Assembly (NCBI RefSeq): GCF_001888805.2
Contig: NZ_CP019113.1
Span: forward strand, 3,286,001 to 3,350,000
Length of the DNA: 64,000 nucleotides
Origin: Enterobacter sp. SA187
Lineage (GTDB): Bacteria; Pseudomonadota; Gammaproteobacteria; Enterobacterales; Enterobacteriaceae
Direction of reading: 5' to 3'
Of this stretch, positions 8,355 to 16,776 are shown one piece after another. Each line of letters opens with the position of its first letter. Within the stretch, counting starts at the first letter, position 1. The position numbers were made by a program, and so were the translations under genes. Below the pieces are notes generated by a model, which searched no databases, was not told where the DNA came from, and worked only from the letters and a program-made list of their open reading frames with translations.

Positions 8355-9479
8355 TCAGTCAGTATGTAATAACGCTTTTTCTGCCAGCCGGGCGAAATAT
8401 CGCGCCGCCCCTTCCAGTAAGGTGTCGTCGGGATTAAACGCCGGATGGTGTAAACCGTATTCGCTGGCGCTGCCGATGCTGACGAACGCGCCGGGGATCT
8501 GTTGCAGATAAACCGCGAAATCCTCACCGCCCATATGCAGCTCAGCGTGATAGGTGCGATAGCCCTGCTCGTCGGCGACGCGGCGGGCAAAGGCGGCCCA
8601 CTTTTCATCGTTAACTAACGCCTCCGGGCCGTCGAACCAGGTCACCGCGATCTCCGCGCCGAACGCCTGTCCTAATCCGGCGGCGATCTCGTTGACGCGA
8701 TCTTTGACCTGCTGGCGCACTGCACGCTTATGGGTACGCAGCGTGCCTTCCAGCTCGACGGTTTCCGGCAGCACGTTCCAGGTATTGCCCCCGGCGATGC
8801 GCGTTACGCTCAGCACCACCGAATCCAGGGTATTCACGTTACGGCTGGCGACGCTTTGCAGGGCATTCACCAGCTGGCTGGCAAGCAGGATGGCGTCGTT
8901 GCCTTCATGGGGCCGCGCGGCGTGCGCGCCTTTGCCCTTCACCGCGATCACAAAACGATCGACGTTGGCGTAAAACGGCCCGCCGCGGGTGGCGAACTCG
9001 CCGACGGGTAAGCCCGGTTCGTTATGCATGCCGAAAATCGCGCTGACGCCTTCCAGCGCCCCGGCTTTGATCAGGCGTTTCGCGCCGCCAAAATTTTCTT
9101 CTGCGGGCTGGAAAAGAATGCGCACCCGGCCTGCCAGTTGCTGCTCGTTCGCTTTTAACAGCAGTGCCGCGCCGAGCATCGCACTGGTGTGAATGTCATG
9201 TCCGCAGGCGTGCATCACGCCCGGATTCAGGGAGCTGAAAGGTACGCCGCTGGTTTCGGCGATGGGCAGCGCGTCGATGTCGGCACGCAGCGCGATGATT
9301 TTTTCCCCTGTCCCCACTTCCGCCACCACGCCGGTGGGCAGATCACAGGGCAGCAGGCGTAGCCCGGCGACTTCCAGCCACTGGCGCACGCGACGGGTGG
9401 TTTCGAACTCCTCCAGCGACAGTTCCGGGTACTGATGCAGCTCGCGCCGCCAGTCGATTAGCTGTTGTGCAAAACTCAT
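8355..9479 (-). CDS. M20-family amidohydrolase / N-acyl-amino-acid deacylase
   Basis: A 374-residue M20D metallo-amidohydrolase of the YxeP/hippurate hydrolase type. Metal-binding motifs are visible: MHACGHDIHTSAMLG, FQPAEENFGGA with its paired glutamates, GMHNEPGLPVGE and HMGGEDFAVYLQ. In S-alkylcysteine salvage this step removes the acetyl group after C-S cleavage to release cysteine. Its start codon overlaps the stop of the first gene (ATGA at 9476-9479). Substrate is by context. Confidence 0.88.
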   Translation of the reverse strand: MSFAQQLIDWRRELHQYPELSLEEFETTRRVRQWLEVAGLRLLPCDLPTGVVAEVGTGEKIIALRADIDALPIAETSGVPFSSLNPGVMHACGHDIHTSAMLGAALLLKANEQQLAGRVRILFQPAEENFGGAKRLIKAGALEGVSAIFGMHNEPGLPVGEFATRGGPFYANVDRFVIAVKGKGAHAARPHEGNDAILLASQLVNALQSVASRNVNTLDSVVLSVTRIAGGNTWNVLPETVELEGTLRTHKRAVRQQVKDRVNEIAAGLGQAFGAEIAVTWFDGPEALVNDEKWAAFARRVADEQGYRTYHAELHMGGEDFAVYLQQIPGAFVSIGSASEYGLHHPAFNPDDTLLEGAARYFARLAEKALLHTD

Positions 9480-10492
9480 CCGGCGACCTCCTGCAAGGCG
9501 TTTGCTGAGGCGTGCGCCTCCGCCAGCAGACGCAGGGAGTCGAAACGCGGCTGGCCCTCCGCCACCGGCGTATCAATGACAAATTCATCGATGCCGTGGT
9601 CGCGGTGCAGTTCGTCGAGGGCGGCAAGAACGCTCCGGGCGGTGCCTTTGATCACTGCGGATTCCCGCCGCACGATCTGCTTCGCCGGGCTGCCCGCCTG
9701 CCGGGCAAAGGCCTGCGCCTGGGATTCGCTCGCCACGGTGACGCGCTGCCCGTTTTCCAGCTCCACGCCCCACAATTCGATCTGCGCCGCCTGCCGGTCG
9801 GCCTGTTGCTGCGTCGGGGCGACGATCGCCTGCACGGCAACCAGCGTGTTGCGCGCGCTGTTCTGTTGCCAGATGCCGAGCACCTCGCGCAGCAGGTTTT
9901 TGTCGCCGTTAAGGTGCGCGGCAAAGACAAAATTCCAGTCCAGAGCGGCGGCGAGGCGCGCGCTTTCCGGGCTGGCGCCGAGTAAAAAACCGTCGACGCG
10001 CTGCGGCGGCACCGGGGTGGCTAATACGGTTTCGGCTTCCTGTTCGTTAACGCGCAGCGACAGCCAGTGATCCAGCTGCGCCAGTTGATCGGCAAAGCTG
10101 CCCTTCTCCTGCGCGTTAACGCCCTGCTGTAACGCCCGCGTGGACAGCGGCAGACCGCCCGGCGCTTTACCGACGCCCAGATCGATACGCCCTGGCGCCA
10201 GCGACGCCAGCAGGTTGAAATTTTCCGCCACTTTATAGGGGCTGTAGTGTTGCAGCATCACGCCGCCGGATCCGACCCGAATACGCCGGGTTTGCCCGAT
10301 AATCCAGGCAATCACCAGCTCCGGCGACGGGCTGGCGAGCTGTGCGGTGTTGTGGTGTTCCGCCACCCAGAAACGGTGATACCCCCACTCATCGGCCAGT
10401 CTGGCTAATTGCAGGGTACGCGCCAGCGCCTCTGCTGCGGTTTCGCCTTCCGCGAGGGGACTTTTATCCAGAATACTCAGACGATATGACAT
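9476..10492 (-). CDS. LLM-class flavin-dependent monooxygenase (YtmO/CmoO-like), first operon gene
   Basis: A 338-residue luciferase-like protein of the smaller 'MsnO8/YtmO' group. It shows SILDKSPLAEGETAAEAL, ADEWGYHRFWVAEHHN, GSGGVMLQHYSPYKVAENF and DLGVGKAPGG, the FMN-site and active-site blocks of this group. Bacillus YtmO has nearly the same length (334, from memory). The ATG at 10492 was preferred to 10516 because homologues begin with MSxRLSxLDxSP. It heads the operon and is divergent from ansP across 311 nt. Whether it shares the substrate of the larger LLM enzyme or takes a different S-substituent is unknown. Confidence 0.86.
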   Translation of the reverse strand: MSYRLSILDKSPLAEGETAAEALARTLQLARLADEWGYHRFWVAEHHNTAQLASPSPELVIAWIIGQTRRIRVGSGGVMLQHYSPYKVAENFNLLASLAPGRIDLGVGKAPGGLPLSTRALQQGVNAQEKGSFADQLAQLDHWLSLRVNEQEAETVLATPVPPQRVDGFLLGASPESARLAAALDWNFVFAAHLNGDKNLLREVLGIWQQNSARNTLVAVQAIVAPTQQQADRQAAQIELWGVELENGQRVTVASESQAQAFARQAGSPAKQIVRRESAVIKGTARSVLAALDELHRDHGIDEFVIDTPVAEGQPRFDSLRLLAEAHASANALQEVAG

Positions 10493-10803
10493 GCGCACAC
10501 TCACTCTGCTTAACATGTCACCATTAATAAATGCCTATGAAACACTTGTGAAACAACTAAATAACATTTGAAAAGCTAAAAAGTGGCAAAGTGCCGTTTC
10601 AGGGTTATGAAGGCTGTCAATTTTTGGCAGGCCAGGCTTTGCGTAGCTTACGGTTTGCAGGTAGGATGCTGCGCCATGTTTTGTCTTATCCATACGCAGA
10701 ATGACTGGAAAGACAGTGCATTAATTCGTCAGGGCAATCGTTTGTTCTGTCCTGACGGGTGAGGAAATCCTTCGATGATTCAGACAGGTCAACAGGTAAC
10801 TCA
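10493..10803. promoter_or_regulatory. divergent control region between the sulfur operon and ansP
   Basis: A 311-nt gene-free stretch. The side near the operon (10505-10590) is AT-rich and suits a promoter. Two dyads stand out. CTGTCAA-TTT-TTGGCAG lies at 10614-10630 (arms with one mismatch). CGTCAGG at 10727-10733 is repeated inverted as CCTGACG at 10751-10757, with 17 nt between. The second lies just upstream of the ansP ribosome site (AGGTAA before the ATG at 10804) and could form a leader hairpin or bind a regulator. No CysB or other named box could be assigned with confidence. Confidence 0.5.
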
Positions 10804-12297
10804 ATGAACAAAAACAACAACAGCGCAGCGGAGCATCATGCTGCAAAACGTCGCTGGTTAAACTCTCATGAAGAGGGATACAACAAAGCGATGGGCAACC
10901 GCCAGGTGCAGATGATAGCGATTGGCGGGGCGATCGGCACCGGGCTGTTCTTAGGCGCGGGCGCACGATTGCAAATGGCCGGTCCGTCCCTGGCTATCGT
11001 CTATGCCGTTTGCGGTATCTTCTCTTTCTTCATCCTCCGCGCGCTGGGCGAACTGGTGTTGCATCGTCCGTCCAGCGGCAGCTTCGTCTCCTACGCCCGT
11101 GAATTCCTCGGCGAAAAAGCCGCTTATGTAGCGGGCTGGATGTACTTCGTTAACTGGGCGATGACCGGCATCGTCGACATCACCGCCGTGGCGCTTTATA
11201 TGCATTACTGGGGCGCGTTCGGCGATGTGCCGCAGTGGGTGTTTGCCCTCGGCGCGCTGGCCATTGTCGGCACCATGAACATGATCGGCGTGAAATGGTT
11301 CGCCGAGATGGAGTTCTGGTTCGCGCTGGTTAAAGTGCTGGCCATCGTGGTGTTCCTCGTTGTCGGGACGATTTTCCTCGGCACCGGTAAACCGCTGGAC
11401 GGCAACGCCACGGGCTTCCATCTGATCACCGATAACGGCGGTTTCTTCCCGCACGGTCTGCTGCCGGCGCTGGTGCTGGTGCAGGGCGTAGTGTTTGCCT
11501 TCGCCTCCATCGAACTGGTGGGCACAGCGGCAGGCGAATGTAAGGATCCGCAGACCATGGTGCCAAAGGCCATCAACAGCGTGATCTGGCGTATCGCCCT
11601 GTTTTACGTTGGCTCGGTAGTGCTGCTGGTGCTGCTACTGCCGTGGACGGCGTACCAGGCGGGACAAAGCCCGTTTGTCACCTTCTTCTCGAAGCTGGGC
11701 GTGCCCTATATCGGCGACATCATGAACATGGTGGTTCTGACTGCGGCCCTCTCCAGCCTCAACTCCGGCCTCTACTCCACCGGTCGTATCCTGCGCTCCA
11801 TGTCGATGGGCGGTTCCGCGCCTAAGTTCATGTCGAAAATGAGCAAGCAGCAGGTGCCGTGGGCGGGTATTCTGGCGACGCTGGTGATCTACGTCTTCGG
11901 CGTGGTGCTGAACTACCTGGTTCCGGCCAGCGTGTTTGAGATCGTGCTGAACGTGGCGGCGCTGGGCATTATCGCGTCCTGGGCCTTTATCGTGGTCTGC
12001 CAGCTGCGCCTGCGCAAAGCCATCAAAGAAGGTAAAGCGGCAGATGTGTCCTTCAAACTGCCGGGCGCGCCTTTCACCTCCTGGCTAACGCTGCTGTTCC
12101 TGTTAAGCGTGCTGGTGCTGATGGCGTTCGACTACCCGAACGGCACCTACACCATCGCCTCTATCCCCTTCCTCGCCGTGCTGTTAGTGGCGGGCTGGTT
12201 CGGCGTGCGTAAGCGCGTCAACGAAATCCAGAGCACCGCGCCGGTACATCCGGAAGACGGTAAAGACGGGAAGTTAACGGAAGAGTTATCCCGTTAA
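10804..12297 (+). CDS. ansP: L-asparagine permease
   Basis: A 497-residue APC-family (AAT) amino-acid permease that runs almost without difference alongside E. coli AnsP, e.g. AAKRRWLN, GYNKAMGNRQVQMIAIGG and GTAAGECKDPQTMVPKAINS. It has about 12 membrane segments and imports L-asparagine with protons. The frame is open from a GTG at 10759, but the ATG at 10804 is chosen: it corresponds to the E. coli start and has AGGTAA upstream. As in K-12 it is convergent with yncE, from which it is separated by a BIME and a bidirectional terminator. Confidence 0.96.
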   Translation: MNKNNNSAAEHHAAKRRWLNSHEEGYNKAMGNRQVQMIAIGGAIGTGLFLGAGARLQMAGPSLAIVYAVCGIFSFFILRALGELVLHRPSSGSFVSYAREFLGEKAAYVAGWMYFVNWAMTGIVDITAVALYMHYWGAFGDVPQWVFALGALAIVGTMNMIGVKWFAEMEFWFALVKVLAIVVFLVVGTIFLGTGKPLDGNATGFHLITDNGGFFPHGLLPALVLVQGVVFAFASIELVGTAAGECKDPQTMVPKAINSVIWRIALFYVGSVVLLVLLLPWTAYQAGQSPFVTFFSKLGVPYIGDIMNMVVLTAALSSLNSGLYSTGRILRSMSMGGSAPKFMSKMSKQQVPWAGILATLVIYVFGVVLNYLVPASVFEIVLNVAALGIIASWAFIVVCQLRLRKAIKEGKAADVSFKLPGAPFTSWLTLLFLLSVLVLMAFDYPNGTYTIASIPFLAVLLVAGWFGVRKRVNEIQSTAPVHPEDGKDGKLTEELSR

Positions 12298-12305
12298 GAC
12301 AGTGT

Positions 12306-12374
12306 GCCGGGTGGTGGCTGCGCCTTACCCGGCCTACATAAACCGTAGGCCCGGCAAGCAAAGCGCCGCCGGGC
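12306..12374. repeat. BIME: two REP units downstream of ansP
   Basis: Two inverted REP units (GCCGGGTGGTGGCTGCGCC... and ...AGCGCCGCCGGGC) begin just after the ansP stop and precede the terminator shared with yncE. Confidence 0.88.
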
Positions 12375-12384
12375 AAAAAGACAC

Positions 12385-12417
12385 AAAAAAGGCTCCTTAC
12401 GGAGCCTTTCTTTTTTT
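12385..12417. terminator. bidirectional rho-independent terminator between ansP and yncE
   Basis: AAAGGCTCC-TTAC-GGAGCCTTT forms a 9-bp stem with a 4-nt loop. It is flanked by a run of A on the left and a run of T on the right, so it can end both the ansP (+) and yncE (-) transcripts. Confidence 0.92.
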
Positions 12418-12426
12418 CACATCACA

Positions 12427-13488
12427 TCACAGCGCAATACGGATCACATCATCCGGCTGCGTGGCTTCTTTCTCGCGGGTGGAGGCCTGCTTCACGCTGA
12501 CGTACAGCGTTTTACCGTCTGCGGACAACGCCAGGCTGTTCGGGTGCGTCGGGGTGTCGAAGGTTTTCACCACTTTGTAGCTTTTCGCATCGATCACGCT
12601 CACTTTACCGGCCTGACGGTGGGTGACATAGACTTCATTACGCGCCGGATTAAACAGCACCGCCAGCGATTCCGGGGCGGCGATCTTCTCGATCACGTTA
12701 CCGTTGCGGGTGTCGATCACCACTACTTCCGGCGCTTTGGAATCGGTCAGGAAGGCGCGATGTCCGGCGGTATCCAGGCTCAGGTTAAGATAGAAATGCT
12801 CTTTGCCGTCGTCCTGCACTTTTTTGCGGCTGAGAATTTTATTGGTCGCGGTGTCTATAGTGATGAATTCACCGTCGCCGTTAGTGGTGTACAGGCGTTT
12901 GGCGGCGCTGTCGATAGCCAGACCGGTGGCAAAAGTGCCGGTGCCGTTAATGGTGGTTTTCAGTGCGATATTGTCGCCATCCACCACCCAGATCGCACTC
13001 TCTTTGCCGACGCCGGTGATATAAACGCTGTTGGTGCTTTCGTCCACGACCAGCTCACGCGGCTGCAACGGGCGCACGGTTTCGGAACGTTTACGCTCAT
13101 CCAGCACCAGACGGCCTTTCACATCGCCGGTTTTGGCGTCAATGGCGGTAACGGCGCTGCTGGTCGTGTTGCCAAACCACAGGGTCTGCGTCCTGGTGTT
13201 GATGGCCGCGCCAAACGGTTTTAAATCGTTATGGATCGCCTGGGTCACGTTCAGCGTGACCGGATCCAGACGATAAACCACCCCGCCCTTGTCTGTTTTA
13301 CGGCTCTGCGATGTCGCAAGCCACAGCGCGTTTTCCTGCTGGCTGAACGCCATTTCATAGGCCCCTTTCCCTACCGGCTGGCGCAGCATTTCTTCCGCTG
13401 CGGTGGCGTTGAACGTGCCGGCAAGCAGCAGAGAACCTAATAACAGTGAACCACGCAGGCGCGGTGAGCTTAAATGACGAGTAAACAT
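12427..13488 (-). CDS. yncE: periplasmic beta-propeller protein YncE
   Basis: A 353-residue secreted protein with signal peptide (...LLLGSLLLAGTFNATAA). It is built of YVTN-type beta-propeller repeats (e.g. AINTRTQTLWFGNTTSSAVTAID, YITGVGKESAIWVVD, EVYVTHRQAGKVSVID). E. coli YncE is a seven-bladed propeller reported to bind DNA in vitro and to be induced by iron limitation; its role is unresolved. It is divergent from the TonB receptor gene pqqU, with a Fur-box-like site in the shared promoter region, so a periplasmic partner role beside the receptor is possible. Confidence 0.93.
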   Translation of the reverse strand: MFTRHLSSPRLRGSLLLGSLLLAGTFNATAAEEMLRQPVGKGAYEMAFSQQENALWLATSQSRKTDKGGVVYRLDPVTLNVTQAIHNDLKPFGAAINTRTQTLWFGNTTSSAVTAIDAKTGDVKGRLVLDERKRSETVRPLQPRELVVDESTNSVYITGVGKESAIWVVDGDNIALKTTINGTGTFATGLAIDSAAKRLYTTNGDGEFITIDTATNKILSRKKVQDDGKEHFYLNLSLDTAGHRAFLTDSKAPEVVVIDTRNGNVIEKIAAPESLAVLFNPARNEVYVTHRQAGKVSVIDAKSYKVVKTFDTPTHPNSLALSADGKTLYVSVKQASTREKEATQPDDVIRIAL

Positions 13489-13571
13489 GACGACTCCCTT
13501 TGATAACGAATGTATAGCTGCATCACATGGCTTCCGGTCAGCGAAGTCGCGCTTCGCTTGTTTTTCTAAGT

Positions 13572-13590
13572 GAGAATAGTAATCATTAAT
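13572..13590. promoter_or_regulatory. probable Fur box between yncE and pqqU
   Basis: GAGAATAGTAATCATTAAT matches the 19-bp Fur consensus GATAATGATAATCATTATC at 14 positions. It lies 82 nt upstream of the yncE start and 165 nt upstream of the pqqU start, in the only AT-rich part of the gap. Iron-responsive repression of yncE is known in E. coli; control of pqqU from the same site is inference. Confidence 0.7.
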
Positions 13591-13754
13591 TGATTAAAAT
13601 GGCACTCTTTCTTGCCGAATCCGCCATTCAGGCCATAATTTCTCCCGGCGATTATTCACAGTAAGTGCCGTTAAAGTTTTCAATTTCTTTACATTACCCG
13701 TAACATGTTGGCGCATGTTCCATTTGGTACGTTTTATTTTTAACCGGTTTAACC

Positions 13755-15863
13755 ATGAAAATCATTTTTGCACGCCCGGCGGCCCTGCCGTTTTTGTTAC
13801 TTCCCGCGGTCTTTCACCCTGCCTTCGCGGCAGCGGAACAGACCATGATCGTCACCGCGTCCCCGCAAACCGTCTCCGAACTGGATACGCCTGCCGCCGT
13901 CAGCGTGGTCCAGGGCGAGGATATGCGTCAGGCGACGCCGCGCGTGAACCTCTCGGAATCGCTGACCAGCGTGCCGGGCTTACAGATCCAGAACCGTCAG
14001 AACTACTCCCAGGATTTGCAGCTGTCGATCCGCGGTTTTGGCTCCCGCTCCACCTACGGCGTGCGCGGCATTCGTATGTATGTGGACGGCATTCCGGCGA
14101 CCATGCCGGACGGCCAGGGCCAGACGTCCAACATCGACATCAATAGTATTGAAAGCGTCGATGTGCTGCGCGGGCCCTTTTCTGCCCTGTACGGTAACGC
14201 GTCCGGCGGCGTGATGAACGTCACCACCGAAACTGGTCGCGAACCCGCCACCATTGAAGCGAGCAGCTATTACGGCAGCTTTGGCAGCTGGCGTTACGGC
14301 CTGAAAGCCACAGGCGCGGTCGGCGATGGCACGCAGCCGGGCGACGTGGATTACACCGTTTCCTCCAGCCGTTTCGCCACCCACGGCTATCGCGATCACA
14401 GCGGCGCGCAGAAAAATCTCGCCAACGCCAAACTGGGCGTTCGCATTGATGACGTTAGTAAGCTAACGCTGATCCTTAACAGCGTTGATACCAAAGCGAA
14501 CGATCCCGGCGGCCTGAGCAAAAGCGAATGGAAAGATAACCCGCGCCAGTCGCCCCGTGGCGATCAGTACAACATGCGTAAAACCATCAAGCAGACCCAG
14601 GCGGGCCTGCGCTATGAACGCCAGCTCAGCGAGCAGGACGATCTGAGCGTGATGATGTACGCCGGTGAGCGCGAAACTACCCAATACCAGTCTATTCCCC
14701 GCGCCCCGCAGCTTAATCCGACCCACGCGGGCGGCGTGATCGACTTAACCCGTCATTATCAGGGCGTCGACACCCGCTGGACGCACCGTGGCGAACTGGG
14801 CGTGCCGGTTACTTTTACCACCGGTCTGAACTACGAAAATATGAGCGAAGATCGTAAAGGCTACGAGAACTTCGTGATGTCCGGCAGTACGCCGGTATAC
14901 GGGCAGAAAGGCCAGCAGCGCCGTAACGAGCGCAACCTGATGTGGAACGTGGATCCTTATCTGCAAACCGCATGGCAGCTGACCGACAAGCTTTCTCTGG
15001 ACGCGGGCGTGCGCTACAGCTCCGTATGGTTTGACTCCAACGATCACTATGTCACCCCGCGTAACGGCGATGACAGCGGTGAAGCCAGCTATCACAAATG
15101 GCTGCCGGCCGGATCGCTGAAATATGCGGTGACCGATGCCTGGAATCTGTACGTGGCGGGCGGTCGTGGCTTTGAAACGCCGACCATTAACGAGCTTTCC
15201 TATCGTTCCGGCGGCCAGAGCGGCCTGAATTTCGATCTGCAACCGTCCACCAACACCACCTGGGAAGTGGGCAGTAAAACCCGTGTGGGTAACGGCCTGC
15301 TGACCGCGGCGCTGTTCCAGACCGATACCGATAACGAGATCGTCACCGATGCCAGCAGCGGCGGCCGCACCACCTATAAAAACGCCGGTAAAACCCGTCG
15401 TCAGGGCGCGGAGCTGTCGGTTGATCAGCAGTTTGCCGGTAACTGGCGCGCGAAAATGGCCTGGACCTATCTGAATGCCACCTACCGCACTAACGTCTGT
15501 AATGACGGCGACTGCAACGGCAACCGTATGCCGGGCATCGCGCGTAATATGGGCTTTGCGTCACTGGGCTGGCAGCCGGAAAGCGGCTGGTACGCCGGGG
15601 CGGATGTGCGTTATATGAGCGACATCCAGGCCGATGACGAAAACACCGCTAAAGCGCCGTCTTATACCGTGGTTGGCCTGAACAGCGGCTACAAACTCAA
15701 TTATGGTAACTGGATGATGGACGTGTTTGGTCGCGTGGATAATCTGTTTGACCGGGAATATGTCGGTTCAGTGATCGTCAACGAATCTAACGGTCGCTAC
15801 TACGAACCTGCGCCAGGCCGAAATTATGGCGTTGGCTTGTCCGTGGCCTATAGCTTCCAGTAA
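13755..15863 (+). CDS. pqqU: TonB-dependent outer-membrane receptor PqqU (YncD)
   Basis: A 702-residue TonB-dependent transporter with a signal peptide ending near residue 26 and a TonB-box-like EQTMIVTAS close to the mature N-terminus. Plug motifs are VPGLQIQNRQNY, LSIRGFGSRSTYGVRG and VDVLRGPFSALYGNASGGV; the barrel ends in aromatic ...GVGLSVAYSFQ. It is very close to E. coli YncD, which takes up pyrroloquinoline quinone and serves as a phage receptor (literature, from memory). Imported PQQ would reactivate periplasmic glucose dehydrogenase. Transcribed away from yncE; a clear terminator follows. Confidence 0.94.
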   Translation: MKIIFARPAALPFLLLPAVFHPAFAAAEQTMIVTASPQTVSELDTPAAVSVVQGEDMRQATPRVNLSESLTSVPGLQIQNRQNYSQDLQLSIRGFGSRSTYGVRGIRMYVDGIPATMPDGQGQTSNIDINSIESVDVLRGPFSALYGNASGGVMNVTTETGREPATIEASSYYGSFGSWRYGLKATGAVGDGTQPGDVDYTVSSSRFATHGYRDHSGAQKNLANAKLGVRIDDVSKLTLILNSVDTKANDPGGLSKSEWKDNPRQSPRGDQYNMRKTIKQTQAGLRYERQLSEQDDLSVMMYAGERETTQYQSIPRAPQLNPTHAGGVIDLTRHYQGVDTRWTHRGELGVPVTFTTGLNYENMSEDRKGYENFVMSGSTPVYGQKGQQRRNERNLMWNVDPYLQTAWQLTDKLSLDAGVRYSSVWFDSNDHYVTPRNGDDSGEASYHKWLPAGSLKYAVTDAWNLYVAGGRGFETPTINELSYRSGGQSGLNFDLQPSTNTTWEVGSKTRVGNGLLTAALFQTDTDNEIVTDASSGGRTTYKNAGKTRRQGAELSVDQQFAGNWRAKMAWTYLNATYRTNVCNDGDCNGNRMPGIARNMGFASLGWQPESGWYAGADVRYMSDIQADDENTAKAPSYTVVGLNSGYKLNYGNWMMDVFGRVDNLFDREYVGSVIVNESNGRYYEPAPGRNYGVGLSVAYSFQ

Positions 15864-15868
15864 AACGA

Positions 15869-15899
15869 TTCCGGCCTGATCATCAGGCCGGATTTTTTT
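15869..15899 (+). terminator. rho-independent terminator of pqqU
   Basis: CCGGCCTGA-TCA-TCAGGCCGG (9-bp perfect stem) is followed by ATTTTTTTA, immediately after the pqqU stop. The convergent mcbR stop lies right behind it; the minus-strand side has a weaker tail, so it mainly serves pqqU. Confidence 0.92.
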
Positions 15900-15900
15900 A

Positions 15901-16569
15901 TTAGTGCATATCGTTGTCATACTGACGAAGCAGAATTGTTTCACCCACCTCGATAGCATCTATTATTGCCTGTTTACTTTCCGCGCACTGACCTTTTTCC
16001 AGCGAGGATAATAATTCATCGTAAGCGCCGTGACTGCGCATTAAACTTTCGGACGAAGGATAGAGATAATTAAAGCATGGGCCGAGGCGCACCCAGAGTT
16101 GCTCAATGATGGCTGTCAGCGTGGGCATTTCCGCATAATCATAAAGACAAAAACGGAACGTACGGTTGGCCTGTAAGGTCTGTTCAATATTGCCGCTGGC
16201 CAGCGCTTCCTGATAACTTGCCGCCAGCTGTTGCAGCTTTTTCATTTTATCGGCATCGAGATTAGCGCAGGCCACTTCCACCGCCATACCCTCGACTTTT
16301 TTGCGTATCGCATTGATTTCCAGATACCTTTCCCGACGCACTTCCGGCACCAGAAACGCCTGTGCGGGGGTGGCATGCAGCGCGCCTGCGGAAACCAGCC
16401 GTAAAAGCGCCTCTCTCACCGGCGTAATACTGGTACCCAGTTGATCGGCAATTTCTTTAGTGATGAGCCGCGCGCCAGGCTTTAATGCGCCAACAATAAG
16501 TGCGCTTTTCAGGCTTACTTCCACCTGCATAGTAAGGCTCATGCGTTGCGCTTTGACCAGATCAAGCAT
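15901..16569 (-). CDS. mcbR: GntR/FadR-family regulator, McbR orthologue
   Basis: About 222 residues. An N-terminal GntR winged helix (GALKPGARLITKEIADQLGTSITPVREALLRLVSAGAL) is followed by an all-helical FCD effector domain (LEINAIRKKVEGMAVEVACANL ... IEQLWVRLGPCFNYLY). The DNA-binding half closely follows E. coli McbR (YncC), a repressor of the biofilm gene mcbA, and the locus position is identical. The C-terminal half is more divergent, so the effector may differ. The start at 16569 has AGGAACGGAAT upstream; the frame is open to 16626 without family similarity. Confidence 0.85.
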   Translation of the reverse strand: MLDLVKAQRMSLTMQVEVSLKSALIVGALKPGARLITKEIADQLGTSITPVREALLRLVSAGALHATPAQAFLVPEVRRERYLEINAIRKKVEGMAVEVACANLDADKMKKLQQLAASYQEALASGNIEQTLQANRTFRFCLYDYAEMPTLTAIIEQLWVRLGPCFNYLYPSSESLMRSHGAYDELLSSLEKGQCAESKQAIIDAIEVGETILLRQYDNDMH

Positions 16570-16776
16570 ATTCCGTTCCTGTCCAATACTTAACAATCTC
16601 AAGCGGGCTAGTGTAATTAAATGCACGAAATCGTAGGGATATATTCTCTTTATGCATGCCTGGTATGGTTCGTCTCTGAAAGGTTAGTATAAATTTTGGT
16701 TATTCAGAGTTAATTAAAGACGCTAATGGAAATTTTGCCTGGAATTTGATGGCGGCATTGACCGCCATCAATGTTG

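Noticed and set aside
13715..14146. 143-codon frame overlapping the start of pqqU
   Set aside because: It lies in another frame over the well-conserved receptor N-terminus and has no recognisable domain.
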